Positions 24,121 to 35,699 of a DNA stretch of 64,000 bases are shown here, in pieces. The position numbers and the translations under genes are program-made. The stretch's first letter is position 1, and every line of letters starts with the position of its first letter. The stretch spans positions 14,693,845 to 14,757,844 of the forward strand of contig JAVMKO010000022.1 in NCBI GenBank assembly GCA_032164245.1, given 5' to 3'. Source of the stretch: Sternotherus odoratus (lineage: Eukaryota > Chordata > Testudines > Kinosternidae). Below the pieces are notes generated by a model that was not told the DNA's origin, made no database searches, and saw only the letters and a program-made list of their open reading frames with translations.

Positions 24121-25275
24121 TTAGGGCCCTACCAAATTCATGATCAATTTCATGGTCATAGGATTTTTAAAATGTAAATGTAATTATTTCAGCTACTTAA
24201 ATCTGAAATTTCACAGTGGATAATTGTAAGGGTCCTGACCCAAAAAGGAGTTGTGTGGGGGTTGCAAGGTTATTGTAGGAAGGGTTGCAGTCCGTGTTCC
24301 CTCTAATTTTTCCCATGCATGTGCAGAATTAATTTTGTTATGTGCACCAATATGGAGGTGATGTGTTATACTTCACCTCCATGTTGATGCATATAACAAA
24401 ATTCATGCGGCGGGGGTGAGACTGAGGGGTTCAGAGTGTTAGGGGGGGGCTTAGTGGTGGGGCAGAAGGTTGGGATGTGACGGGAGTGAGGACTCTGGCT
24501 GGGGGTGCAGGCTCGAGGGTGGGGCAGAGGGCTGGAGTACGGGGGATGGGGTGTGAAAGCTCCAGCTGAGGGTATGGGCTCTGTGATGGGGCCATGGATG
24601 AGGGGTTTGGGGTACAGGCTGCCCTGGGGCTACAGCGTGGAGAGAGGACTCTTCCCAGCTCTCCCTCCCTGCTGCAGCAGCAGCTCCAGGGCTGGGGTCA
24701 TGGGATAGGCACCTCTTCCCTGGCCATGGCAAGTCCATGTTGGGGCTGGGTTGGGGTCAGGAAGAGGTTCCTCTCCCCTTGGCCACAGCAAGTCTGAGGC
24801 TGGATTGGGGCCAGGGGAAGGGTGCCTCTCCCCCCCAGCTGCAGCAGGTCTGGGGCTGGGCTGGAGCCAGTGAGGAGAGGCACCTCTCCCTACCACAGCA
24901 GGTCCAGGACTGGGGGAAAGGCATCTCTCTCCACTGCAGCCCTGAGTGTTTACATGGGGTGTAATAGGCTGCGGCCACACAGTTTAGAGGGAACTTAGGT
25001 TGCAATACTGCTACCCTAAATTCTGTGCTGCTGCAGAGTTGGGCAGCTGCAGAGCAGCAGCTGCTGGCCAGGAGCCCAGCTCTGAAGGCAGAACTGTCGC
25101 CAGCACAGAAGTAAGGATGTCATCGAATGGTATTGCCACCCTTACTTCTGCATTGCTGCCTTCAGAGATGGGCCTTTGGTCAGCAGCCGCTACTCTGACT
25201 GCCCAGCTCTGAAGGCAGCAGTGCAGAAGTAAGGGTGGCAGGGGAAGGTATTGCCACCCTTACTGCTGCTGGCGG
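24121..25275. mobile_element. Right-truncated turtle MITE (GGGCCCTACCAAATTCA family), interrupted
   Basis: The left end GGGCCCTACCAAATTCATGA is followed by TTTCATGGTCATAGG and GGTCCTGACCCAAAAAGGAG. After an inserted MITE (24291-24997) the element resumes with TTGCAATACTGCTACCCT and then three alternating inverted copies of a CAGCTCTGAAGGCAG / CTTACTTCTGCAYTGCTGCC module (25020-25270). The matching right terminus is missing and the sequence runs directly into another repeat at 25285. Confidence 0.65.
24291..24997. mobile_element. hAT-type MITE (TGTTCCCTCTAA family), nested
   Basis: Inverted termini TCCGTGTTCCCTCTAATTTT and CAGTTTAGAGGGAACTTA lie between near-identical 8-mers GGTTGCAG (24283-24290) and GGTTGCAA (24998-25005). 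The host element reads continuously when the 707 bp are removed. The interior holds a GC-rich array of CTGGGGCTGGGYTGGGGCCAG-like repeats (24690-24880). A shorter relative with a perfect TSD is at 35505-35685. Confidence 0.85.
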
Positions 25276-25284
25276 GGCGTTACG

Positions 25285-25745
25285 CTATCTCCTGTAAATG
25301 TAAACAAGCTTGTTTGTCTTAGCAACTGGTTGAAAAAGAAGTATGAGTGGACTTGTAGGCTTTAAACTTTTACATACTTTTGTTTTGGAGTACAGTTAGG
25401 TAATCAAAAAAATCTACTTTCATAAGCTGCATTTTCACGATTAAGAGATCGCACTAGAATACTTGTAAGAGGTGAGTTGAAAAATAAGATTTCTTTTGCT
25501 TTATCTTTTTTCACAGTGCAAATATTTATAATAAAAATATTATAAACTGAGCACTGTACACTTCATATTCTATGTGGTAATTGAAATCAATATCTTTGAA
25601 AATGTAGAAAAACATTCAAAAATATTTAATACATTTCAATTGGTATTCTGTTGTTTAACGGTGCAATTAAAACTGCAATTAATCATGATTAATTTTTTGA
25701 GTTAATCGCACAAATTAACTGTGATTTATTGACTGCTAAAGAAAA
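25285..25745 (-). repeat. AT-rich TIR repeat, copy 1 (partial)
   Basis: It shares CTCCTGTAAATGTAAACAAG, CTTGTTTGTCTTAGCAACTG and the terminal CGATTAA/TTAATCGC blocks with copies at 38582-39228 (inverted) and 44590-47097. It is truncated at the left. It has no insertion at the spot where copy 3 carries the Helitron, so it serves as the empty-site reference (25525-25555). The family is probably a non-autonomous hAT-like element; I cannot name it. Confidence 0.7.
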
Positions 25746-26045
25746 GCAGTCGCCCCTGATTTGGCCAACCTTGCATTCATCAATAACAGTAAAACTGGTT
25801 GAAAATATAATTAAAAAGATAATGATAAAAGACTTAGAAAAACGCATGAGAGTGACTAACATGTTTGGTTTCTGTGAAAAAAAATCATGCCTCTTTAATC
25901 TCAGAAGTCTCTGTGAGCAGGTCAACAAAATAGTGGATAAAGAACAAGATGAATTTTTTTGGACTTTTAAAAACTTTGCCTCCTGTGAGAGGCTTAATCC
26001 AGATAAGGAAACTAGGGAGTCATGGGGTGAACGGTAATGTTCTAT
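25746..26045 (+). mobile_element. LINE RT fragment (CR1/L2-like)
   Basis: A plus-strand open frame (25729-26037) contains LHSSITVKLVENIIKKIMIK, DLEKRMRVTNMFGFCEKKSC and LFNLRSLCEQVNKIVDKEQD. This aligns by eye with the RT fingers SLTSxxGKIMExIIxxxIxxHLE...QFGFRKGKSCLTNLL..FE.V of CR1-clade LINEs. The catalytic motif A region is degraded. Confidence 0.75.
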
Positions 26046-26049
26046 TATT

Positions 26050-28035
26050 GATCAGAAACTTGCTAAAAAAACAAAGAGTAGGACTAAATGGTCAATTTTC
26101 AACCAGGTAGAAAGAAGATTGACATTGAGGTGCTCCCAGGTTTCATCCTCGGGGGCTTTGCTTTAACATCAAGTACAGATTGTAGTCTCTCTTTGTCAGT
26201 GTCCAGTTCTTTACATAGGAAAGGGATGGTTGGAAATTAATTAACGCTTACTGGGTCCATCTTAAGTCCCATGTGCCTCTTGGAGAGGAACTTGTGGGAC
26301 TGTTTTTATTGGATGTAGTATATGAACTTCCTTTCTCTATGACTAAAGGATGAAAACCTTGACAAATTATTTACATCAGAAAGGCTGTGACTGGACTGTG
26401 AATGAGATGAAATATTTTACAACATTCAGTTCACATGTGGCTTTTGACTGTACTATACAGTTATTCTCTAGAGGGCTCTCAATTCCTTTTTGTCCCTCAT
26501 TCATAATTACCAGTTGAACAATTAGTGTAATTCCCCACCCTCTGCAGATCTGTAAATGATGGCATTTGAGTGATATAGCACGCTAGTATACAAAAAGAGT
26601 AAATAGGCATGATGTACACCATAGAAATAATGTTGTCATCAGTAAACATGAGCATGATTAAACTTGTGGAAACATGCTGCTCATTAGAATTTAAATAACT
26701 GTAGATTAGATGAAAACTTAAAATTATTTTACTCTGCCATTCACAGCTAAGACATTAGCACTCACTCACACAGTATAGGTAGTATTTTAAACATTATTCG
26801 ACATTGGAATGCATGTGCTTCAACCCCTTCACCATGAGTCATACTTGTCTTATATAAGTTCTGTGGAGACTGGGGAGGAAGGAGAAATCCTTGGTTGCAT
26901 GGTATTGAATGGCATCACATCTGTTTTGAGCCACTATTGTGGTCCTGACGATAGGGTAGCCCTGCCCCACTCCATGGGGAACTGTGACTAGTGACTCCAT
27001 GTACACAAAGCCTGTTCCTCTGTTGGTCCACTTCTACACCATCCTGCAAACTTTCCCACATAGAAGGTCCCTTCAGAATGGAAAGTTAGGACATGTGGCA
27101 TCCATGCACTAATTCCCCAAATCCTGTCACAGCACCTCACCATTTTTGCTCCCTAGCTGCAGAGGAGGCAGCAGGAACTGTCCACTAAAAAAAATGGACA
27201 AATATACAGAATGGTGATCTCAAAGCAGAATGAGAGATGATTAAGGAGAGAAAAGACAAATAAATGAGCCATTTTCAACCTTCACACCTGGATCTATCTA
27301 GCTGCTCACTCCTCCTACCCCTCCTTCTCCTACCCCTCCCCAGTTTCCACAACCACTCTACAGAAGGTCTGAATATATCAGGTAACTTTACATTAAAGGA
27401 CAGATTTGAAATGTTTGCTTCTTCATAGGCAGAATATGGAGATAATTGTTTATGGAGCTTTAACCAATCGAGCAATCCTGTTTGTTCATAAGCAGAGTTG
27501 GATAAATAACCAATAATTTTACCAAGTCGTCTAGGCATTCAGTCTTCTAGTTATAACCAGAACTTTTTTTTATTGATCTGTATATATCAATTGTAGGGTT
27601 TTATACTACTACCCATTATCAAAATATCTGAGCCTGGGTGCTCAGTGAATAAATAAACACGATTAATAAAACCATGCCTAACAGTGAGAAGGACATTTCA
27701 GTTTAAAACCCTCTTTTCAATTGTTCAGAATTTTCTCAAATATGTTTCCTTTTGGACTGAAACTTCATATGCTTGGCCTTTCTTCTGGAAAACCTGAGGA
27801 AAACTGATTTAAATGAAAACATCATAAGACACAAGTTTTGACATTATTATTAATAATAATAGTAATATGATTAGCTAAAATAAGTAAAAATGGCTGAAGT
27901 CTAAAATTTCACACTTAATTACTGATGTTTAAATTAAAAAAAATAAAAATAAAGCTCTCAGAACTAGATATAAATGTAAAGAGATGACTGATGTACAGTA
28001 GGGTGGATCAGTTGAGATTATGTTTACAGCAATTT
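26050..28035. other. No gene seen
   Basis: Presumed unique AT-rich DNA with no frame above 90 codons. Confidence 0.5.
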
Positions 28036-28039
28036 TCCA

Positions 28040-28236
28040 TACAGACGCTCCCCGACTTACGCAAGCGTTCTGTTCTGGAACGCCTTGCATAACTAAAATT
28101 TTGCATAAGTCAGAAACATACCTCTGACCATTATGCAAAAAAAACCCTTCCTATTTCTAGCTTACGGAACTTTTTCCATCAACTCGGGTTTGCGTATGTC
28201 AGGTTTACACAAGGAGCAGGTCAGGGAGCATCTGTA
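28040..28236. mobile_element. Tigger-like MITE, 197 bp
   Basis: Left end TACAGACGCTCCCCGACTTA and right end GTCAGGGAGCATCTGTA are inverted partners, with ACGCAA / TTGCGTA continuing inwards. The terminal TA fits mariner-type insertion. The interior contains GCATAACTAAAATTTTGCAT and no coding sequence. Confidence 0.85.
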
Positions 28237-28239
28237 ACT

Positions 28240-29560
28240 GAAAGTACACACTTAGACACAGATCCTGCAAATATGTACAATAACAGCTTTCAGTGTAACC
28301 AGCTCTCACACAATGTTATCGTGCATCTTGTGGTGTTTTGTGTTTTTTTGTGTTGGGGCTAAAAAAGTTGAAATTATGAACTACAGTATAGAGGTTCAAT
28401 AAACAGAAGAGTTAATCTTGTTAGGCAGATGTGTCTGAATGTATAAATACAAAAAATGTGCATGACATAGCCACTGGAAATAGGAAGTGCTGTTGTGTTG
28501 TCTAGTTTTGAACAACAGGTATTTGTATTCTCAGCTGGTGATGTTTCTGTGCATCACAAGTGTAAAGCTACCCATGGATACTGAATTTTTAACTTCTTTG
28601 TCATGGAACCTTTCTGGGTTAAACAATTTTCCATGTGGGAAACTTTCCATATGGGATTGATCTGAACAACTGTAAATATATTATAAGAAATATCTACATA
28701 TTTACATTGAATCAGTCCTATGGGGTGACACCTTAAGCCTTTTGGCAATGGATTGAGTAGAAATGGTGGTTGTCTCCCATTCTGATTAATTGGGGGGATT
28801 ATGGACAGATTACATTCTTAACTGGAGAGGCCTAGCACCTCACCTCAAAATTAGATAGGAAAAGCAAGGATATTTGTGAGGAAATTCTGGGGAGGCAATT
28901 TACTGTGGCTACATTTCAACTAAATTCTTCAAACAGCTATTAAGTGAGATTTGAATGCTTGTTAAAGGTCATGAAATCTTCCCATCATTCCCTCCCCCAT
29001 GAATTGAAATCTCTCTCATATTCACTTCAATAAAAGCTTTGTTTGGTTTTCAGTATCCAGCAGTGACCTTTTGGTTGGTGGAAAATTCTCTGATAGAATG
29101 CCTAGATACTCTCTCTGTCTGCCATCTTCATAGAATATTTATTTTACTACATGATTGTCTATCAATTCTAGAAATATATTTTATTAAAATACCTGGATCA
29201 TATAATCCATTGAAATTATTCATGTTAGCTACACCATTGGATAGTTTAAAAATAAACACAGGCTATCAAAATTATCTTTCCTAGTGACATGGCTCCCCTC
29301 CAGTTTCCTTCATCTGCTAAGAAATTGTTTATTGTTACTGCCAGACCTAAGTACTTGATTTTTTTTATATTAACTCTTTTAAATGCTTAATAACAAACCT
29401 TTGTTAGCTCATACCCATCCCAATGCATAAGGATTTACATGGGTTACTCTAATGCTAAGGTGAGTTGGGTTGATTTTTCTGTAACATTTGACAATTTAGC
29501 ATTCAATTCTTCATACATACAGTCGGATTGAAGTTCAAGCCCCACACTTTAGAGGTGCAG
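28240..29560. other. No gene seen
   Basis: No supported feature; AT-rich with short frames. Confidence 0.5.
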
Positions 29561-29564
29561 TAAA

Positions 29565-29705
29565 ATATGTTAATAAGGTGGGGACATTGAGGCAGAGAAG
29601 TTAAATTGCTTTCCCAAGGTCATAGTGAGGCATTGGCAAAACAGGGATTATAACTATGCAGTTTCTGTGTTCCAAACCTGATTTAATTCCATAAACCAGA
29701 TTTGG
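29565..29705 (-). mobile_element. MIR-like CORE-SINE fragment
   Basis: GGGGACATTGAGGCAGAGAA followed by GTTAAATTGCTTTCCCAAGG and TCATAGTGAGGC is the reverse complement of the conserved CAAGTCACTTAACCTCTCTG...CTCAGTTTCC segment of MIR/CORE-SINEs. Only the core and adjacent part are visible. Confidence 0.65.
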
Positions 29706-29709
29706 AAAT

Positions 29710-31390
29710 TATCACTAGTAGACAACTTTACCCGATGAAGGGGGGTAAAGGACTTTCTAATTTTGGTAATTCCTTTATTAACCTGCATCACCACTTCAGA
29801 ATATACATTTTACAAGAAAGCAGTTTTAAAAGTTTTGTACATTATGTAATTGTAAAGTATATTAGGATCTAAGTGCACTTCTGTTTACCAAAAACAAACA
29901 AGAAAATTAATTCAGCTACTCCCAAGAGAAAACGGTGGAGTGACACTAACTAACATTCTGAACTATATAGCATACCTAATCAGACCCCTACTAACTGGCC
30001 TGAGATTGATAGGAAAAGTGAAGCCCCACAGCAAGATTTGGAACATCACACCCATGTAAATCCCAGCACACAGGAAAGTAAGTTTCATTGTCAAACACTG
30101 TGTTCTCCATGTTGATATCACACACTTTGTACAGAATTACTTAGCTAACGCCTTTTTCAGAGAAAGAAACAGGAAAGTGTAATGTGGAGAGCCGTTCACA
30201 TCAGAATATACTACGGTTTTCTCACAAAAGCACCCTATTTGTAATAAATAGTGAATCAAAACTGGATCCTATTCACAAAGTAGTGTGGTGAGCTGCCTAA
30301 TCTTCTGCAAATATAGACTGTATAGGTAACAATATGGCTGAACAAATACTCATTCTTTTATTGCTGACAGGGTTGTAGATTCGGCGATTCAGAGAGAAAC
30401 TGTTTCTTTTGGTGTCTAAATAGGTGATGAAAACACTTACCACCTGGGATTCATTTATGGAAAAAAAAAAAAAAAAAAGACATGATCACAATATCCTCCT
30501 GCAAAGTGAGAAGTGATATGGCAAACTGCATTAACCAGCACCTCTCAGAGGGAGGGATTCTGTCTAAACAAGAGTTTTACAAATATCAAATGTGTCTACT
30601 ATAAAACAAAGGAACTTTGCCCTAATTGCAAGGATTTCAGTGACTGTTTTGGTGAAATTTGATATGAATTATTTGAGTGTAGAGCACCCAGTTCTGAGGA
30701 TTATTTTCATAACCAATTAAATAAATGAAGCTCCAAATGTAAGAACTATCCCAGTCTTTCTCAATAGTTATCTTTTTGGACAGTTGGGCTGAAAATCATT
30801 ATTTTTGGTTTGACAAATTCCTTCCTCAATCAGAGCTTCCTACCATCAGCCTATTCCTGGGCTCATTCACGATCTCACATTCCTTTTACCATGAGCCATT
30901 CTTCTGTTGCTCTTTCTAAATATTTCAATACTGGGTAACTGTCTTTTAGTTTTTCTGTTATGTTTCATCAGTAAAAAATCCGCTTTTCCTTTTTATGTTG
31001 CTGCTACTTCAGATTAGATATCTCTTCTTGTAATTCCATATTTTATTGGTACTAATAGTTGATCTATTTGGCTTTTGAGTTTGATCTTATTGCTATGTCC
31101 TTCTGTTATATTTAATCACTGCTTTGGATCAAAAGCATTAAACAAATTGTAATGTAACCTTAACTCTTTCAAACTGCCCAGTTAATGTTTACTTCTAATT
31201 GCCAAAGCAAGGATCAAATTCACCACAGGCATCTGCAAGCCCAACTTCATGGCCTTTGGTGGGGTTTCTGTGACTTACACTAGTGGTGAAGTCTACAAGG
31301 GCAGAAAGGCCAGACTCAGTACCTCACACTTTCCTGGTACAGATTCAGGCAAGATGAGTTTTTCACAGGTTTTCTACACTCTAGTGAATT
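29710..31390. other. No gene seen; one A-run
   Basis: Presumed unique DNA. A run of about 18 A (30461-30478) is the only distinctive feature. Confidence 0.5.
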
Positions 31391-31394
31391 ATCA

Positions 31395-32050
31395 GTAAGG
31401 CTGTTTTAGTCACAGGTATTTTTAGTAAAAGTCATGGACAGGTCATGGGCTGTTTAAAAAAATATAAAAAATAATTCATAGGCCTTGACCTGTCCATGAC
31501 TTTTACTAAAAATACCTGCCCTGATTAAAACTTCAGAGGGGTGAGTGAAGATCAGCCTGGGACCCCCACTGGTACTAGGGGAGAGAGGGCTGTGGCATGT
31601 GGCCCAGGACCCTGCTGGGGCGGAGGGTGGGGGTTGGCGGGGCTGACGGGCTTCCTATCCAGCTCTGCATCCTTGAAGCTCCTAGGTGGTAGAGGCAGGG
31701 GCCCGGGCAGGGACTCTGCTTCTCCCTCCACAAGTGTCGGCTGCTGCAACTCTCATTGGCCAGGAACCTCAGGGTTAGGGTCTGAGGACATGGGCAGTAT
31801 GTGGTGCACAGACTCCCCCCCCCCCCCCCCCCCGCTCCTCCACAGCCTAGAAGCTGCAGGGGGGCCCACGCCAGTGTGAGCGGGGGAGCCCCCCAACCTG
31901 AGCCCCCCTGCACTCCCCACCCTCTTCCCCCTAGTCCTGAGCCTCCTCCCACACACCCAAACTGCTGCTGCTGGCCCAGATCCCCCACCAGCCACTACAG
32001 AGGTGACAGAAAGTTACAGAACCCATGACCTCTGTGATAGATTCACAGTT
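31395..32050. repeat. TIR-type repeat with internal palindrome and C-run
   Basis: The left part holds an inverted repeat: GTATTTTTAGTAAAAGTCAT at about 31418 and ATGACTTTTACTAAAAATAC at about 31497, with GGACAGGTCATGGGCTGT/CCTTGACCTGTCC inside. The right end (TCCATGACCTCTGTGATAGATTCAC-like, 32020-32045) resembles turtle MITEs with GTGACCTCYGTGACAGA termini. The middle is GC-rich with a C-run at 31807-31823. Exact termini and TSD were not determined. Confidence 0.45.
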
Positions 32051-32051
32051 C

Positions 32052-32765
32052 TAATTCATAGAATCATAGACTATCAGGGTTGGAAGGGACCTCAGGAGGT
32101 CATCTAGTCCAACCCCCTGCTCAAAGCAGGACCGATCTCCGACTAAATCATTCTAGCCAGGGCTTTGTCAGGCCTGACCTTAAACCTCTAAAGAAAGAGA
32201 TTCCACCTCCAGAGGGAACCCATTCCTGTGCTTCACTAGTGAAAAAAGTTTTTCCTAATATCCAGATCATTAATGAAGATATTTAACAAAAACATCCCGA
32301 GGACTGGCTCTTGGGGCACTCTACTTGATACCAGCTGTCAACTAGACATGGAGCCATTGATCACGACTGTTGAGCTGATGATCTAGCCAGCTTTCTATCC
32401 ACATTATAGTCCATTCATCCAGCCCAAATCTGTTAACTTGCTAGCAAACATACTGTGGGAGACAGTATCAAGTCAAGGAATAACATGTCCACTGCTTTTC
32501 CCTCATCCACAGAGCCAGTTATCTCATCATAGAAAGCAATTCGGTTAGTCAGTCATGACTTGCCCTTGGTGAATCCATGCTGACCATTCCTGATCACTTT
32601 CCTCTCCTTTAACTGCTTCAGAATTGATTCCGTGAGGACCTACTCCATGATTTTTCCAGGGACTGAGGTGAGGGTGACTGGCGTGTAGTTACCCAGATCC
32701 TCCTCCTTTCCTTTTTAAAAGATGGGCGTTACATTAGCCTTTTTCCAGGCTAATTATCGGTACAT
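32052..32765 (-). mobile_element. CR1 LINE, 3' end plus RT pieces
   Basis: The CR1 3' block (AATCATAGACTATCAGGGTT, GGAAGGGACCTCAGGAGGTC) starts at about 32056. After the UTR the sequence jumps to RT: on the minus strand 32760-32340 gives, in shifting frames, a VPGKIMEYVLTESI-like finger motif and a GFTKGKS-like motif. The part coding for the RT C-terminus is deleted between them. Confidence 0.8.
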
Positions 32766-33297
32766 TATAGAAAACATTATACTATATAAAACAAACATAT
32801 GATCAATTTAACATAAACCTGACATGTTTCTCTTAACACTTAAAAGCATGAACACAACAAATAATGACCTTTATCAGCAGTTTTAAAATATATAATATAA
32901 AGTTGTGTCAAAATAATACATACTTAACTGTCAAACTCAGAGGACATCATCTGGAGTCCCGCAGACATCTCTCCTGGGTCTGGAACTACTGAATATTTTC
33001 ATGACTTGACTAATGGAGTGGAGTCACATCAAGCTAGGAGTAGTTGCTAGCATTTTGGAGGAAGGAATAGAAATCAAAACAGCCTTGACAAATTGGAGAA
33101 TTTATCTGAAATCAACAAGATGAAATTCAATAAAGACAAATGTAAAATAATACACTTAGGAAGGAAAAATCAAATGCCCAACTACAAAATGGGGAATAAC
33201 TGGCAAGATGGTAGCACCGCTGAAAAGAATCAGAGGGTTATAGGGGACCACAAATTGAGTATGAGTCCACAATATGATGGATTTATGAAAAAAAGAA

Positions 33298-34359
33298 TAC
33301 AGTGAAACCTCGATATAACGGACTAATTCGGGCGGGGGGTGGGGTGTCCGTTAAAACCGAAAGTCCGTTATTTAATAATTTTTTTAAATCATTAAATAAC
33401 GGACTTTCGGGTGACAACGGACACCCCCCCGCCATAATTAGTCCGTTATATGGAGCCAGCTGTGAGTCAGCCCACCCCACCCCCTCCCCCCACCCGGCTC
33501 CCCGCTGCGGGGAGACGGACAGGGGGGTTTGACAGCTCCCGCCTGGCTTCCCGCTGCGGGGAGCCGGGCGGGAGCTCTCAAACCCCCCCCCCGTCCGTCT
33601 CCCCGCTGCGAGGAGCCGGTTGGGGGGGTTGACAGCTCCCGATCGGCTCCCCCCAGCGGGAAGCCCGGCGGGAGCTGTCAAACCCCCCGCCCGGCTTCCC
33701 GCTGCGGAGAGCCGGGCGGGAGCTCTCAAACGCCCCCCCCCCCCCGCCCGGCTCCCCGTTGCGGGGAGCCGGGCGGGGGGGTTGACAGCTCCCGCCCGGC
33801 TTCCAGCTGGGGGGAGCCGAGCGGAGGCTCTCAAACCCCCCGCCCGGCTTCCCGTTGCGGGGAGCCGAGCGGAGGCTCTCAAACCCCCCGCCCGGCTTCC
33901 CGTTGCGGGGAGCCGGGCGGGAGCTGTCAAACCCCCCGCCCGGCTTCCCGTTGCGGGGAGCCGGGCGGGAGCTCTCAACCCCCCCCCACCCCCCGCCCGG
34001 CTCCCCGTTGCGGGGAGCCGGGCGGGGGGGTTGACAGCTCATGCCCGGCTCCCCCCAGCGGGAAGCCCGGCGGGAGCTGTCAACCCCCCCGCCCGACTTC
34101 CCGCTGCGGGGAGCCGAGCGGAGGCTCTCAAACACCCCCCCCGCCTGGCTCCCCGTTGCGGGGAGCCGGGCGGGGAGGGGGTTTGACAGCTCCCGCAGGG
34201 GTCCCCGCTGCGGGGAGCCGGGCGGGAGCTGTCAACCCAGCCGGCTCCCTGGGGCGGGAGCCGGCAGCCCCCAAAACGGATTTCGGATGCATCGGAAATT
34301 TTGTCCGTTGCATCCGAAGTCCGTTAAATCGGGGTCCCTTAAATCGAGGGTTTACTGTA
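33298..34359. mobile_element. Tigger-like MITE carrying a minisatellite
   Basis: The termini TACAGTGAAACCTCGATATA and AAATCGAGGGTTTACTGTA pair with each other and with the ends of the element at 10580-10951. TA marks the insertion. At its left end a self-complementary segment (GTCCGTTATTTAATAA / TTAAATAACGGAC, and CCGTTATATGGAG at 33444) looks like a second, shorter copy of the element end. The rest is the GC-rich array described separately. It interrupts CR1. Confidence 0.85.
33455..34255. repeat. GC-rich minisatellite inside the MITE
   Basis: About 14 degenerate units, mostly 55-65 bp, are built from GGCTCCCCGTTGCGGGGAGC followed by CGGGCGGGAGCTGTCAA and a C-run. Each unit has its own short hairpin (GGCTCCCC/GGGGAGCC). 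Long open frames run in all directions here (for example 33529-34410 plus, 293 codons), with Pro/Arg/Gly/Ser repeats caused by the array. Confidence 0.9.
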
Positions 34360-34633
34360 ATATTCTGGGGTGTGTTAACAGGAGTGTCATATGTAAGACA
34401 TGGAAAATAATTGTCTCACTCTACTTGGCACTGGTAAGGCCTCAGCTGGAGTAGTGTGTCCAATTCTGGGCACCTCGCTTTAGGTAAGATGTGGATAAAT
34501 TGGAAAGAATCCAGAGGAGAGCAACAAAAAATATAAAAGATTTAGAAAACCTAATTTATGAGAAGTTTTAAAAAATGGGCATATTTCATCTTGAGAAAAG
34601 AAGACTGAAAGGGGACGCAAGAATACTCTAAGG

Positions 34634-34852
34634 CAGGGGTCTCAAACTCAAATGTCCACAAGGGCCGCATGAGGACTAGTGCATTGGCCCGAGGGCCGCA
34701 TCACTGACATGCTCCCCACTCGTGGCCCCTCCCTCCCACAAACTGCTATGGTGTGTGTGGGGGGGGAGAGGGGCGCTAGGAAGCATGGCGGGCCACAGGA
34801 AAGGGCTTCGCGGGCCACATGCGGCCCCCGGGCCGCATGTTTGAGACCCCTG
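34634..34852. mobile_element. hAT-type MITE, 219 bp, perfect 8-bp TSD
   Basis: Inverted termini CAGGGGTCTCAAACTCAAAT and CATGTTTGAGACCCCTG lie between identical 8-mers CTCTAAGG (34626-34633 and 34853-34860). GGGCCGCATG occurs near both ends. It interrupts the CR1 copy cleanly, which dates it as younger than that CR1. Confidence 0.95.
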
Positions 34853-35504
34853 CTCTAAGGGCTGTTAGAAAGAAGATGGTGATAAGTTGTTCTCAGTGTC
34901 TAGTGAAGGGAGGACAAGAAGTAATGGGCTTAATCTGCAGCAAAGGAGATTTAGGTTAGATATTAGGGAAAAGCTTTCTAACTGTGAGGGTAGTTAAGAT
35001 CTGGAATAGGCTTCCAAGGGAGGCTTCTTACATTCCCATTGTTGGAGGTTTCGAAGAGCAGGTTGAACAAACACCAGTCAGGGAAGATTCTATTTACTTA
35101 TCCTGAGCACAGGGGCCCAGACTAGATGGTCTCTGAAGGTCTTTATCTGCCCTACATTTCTGTGATTATAATGTCAAGATGTTCCGTACATGCATATTTA
35201 TATTAAAGTATTTACCCTACTTGATAATACAGAATATTAATACAAAAAACAAGTAGCAACAAACCAAACCAACAGCCTTTCTCTGCACAAAAAGAGCACA
35301 TCCACCAAAATATCAAAAAAATCCCCCATCTCAGCCCGTCCCACCCCCAAGCCTCTCAAAACCCTAATAAAAATCTAGATCTTAAACCTTCCAAAATGTC
35401 AACAAATCTGGGTTATTTCATACCATGGCGAAGAAAGTAAATTGCAAATTATGGAGTTCTTGCAGAAAACACCGTGCCAACAGGTTCTTTTCTTATATGG
35501 CAAG

Positions 35505-35685
35505 CAATGTTCCCTCTAATTTTTGACAGGCCGTGTGTGCAAAAAAAACCCCAAAAAACTGTGCACATTTTTTACAGGCTGTGTGCAAAAAATTTCTTCT
35601 GTGCAAATTTTTGTGCGTGCAGTGTTTCACCGTGTGTGCAGGGTTTAGGATCTGTGTGCATGCACACAACTTAGAGGGAACAGTG
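35505..35685. mobile_element. hAT-type MITE, 181 bp, perfect 8-bp TSD
   Basis: Inverted termini CAATGTTCCCTCTAATTTTT and AACTTAGAGGGAACAGTG lie between identical ATGGCAAG (35497-35504 and 35686-35693). The interior consists of TGTGTGCA-rich imperfect repeats (GTGTGTGCAAAAAA). Same family as 24291-24997. Confidence 0.95.
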
Positions 35686-35699
35686 ATGGCAAGGGAGGT

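Larger units (their letters stand above)
32940..35165 (+). mobile_element. CR1 LINE in plus orientation, interrupted twice
   Basis: Pieces at 32940-33297, 34360-34633 and 34853-35165 form one CR1 copy. 33093-33305 reads MENLSEINKMKFNKDKCKII, the RT segment after the catalytic YADD. 34400-34560 covers the LEYCVQFWAP-type region, and 34900-35160 holds the C-terminus and 3' UTR (CTAGATGGTCTCTGAAGGTC near 35123). It is interrupted by the MITEs at 33298-34359 and 34634-34852. Stops are frequent. Confidence 0.8.

Noticed and set aside
31552..32028. Overlapping Pro/Gly-rich frames on both strands
   Set aside because: They are due to the GC-rich middle of a TIR-type repeat with a C-run at 31807-31823.
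33529..34410. 293-codon plus-strand and 231-codon minus-strand frames
   Set aside because: Both are translations of the GC-rich array inside a Tigger-like MITE. Overlapping frames on both strands with repeated Pro/Arg/Gly words show a composition artefact.
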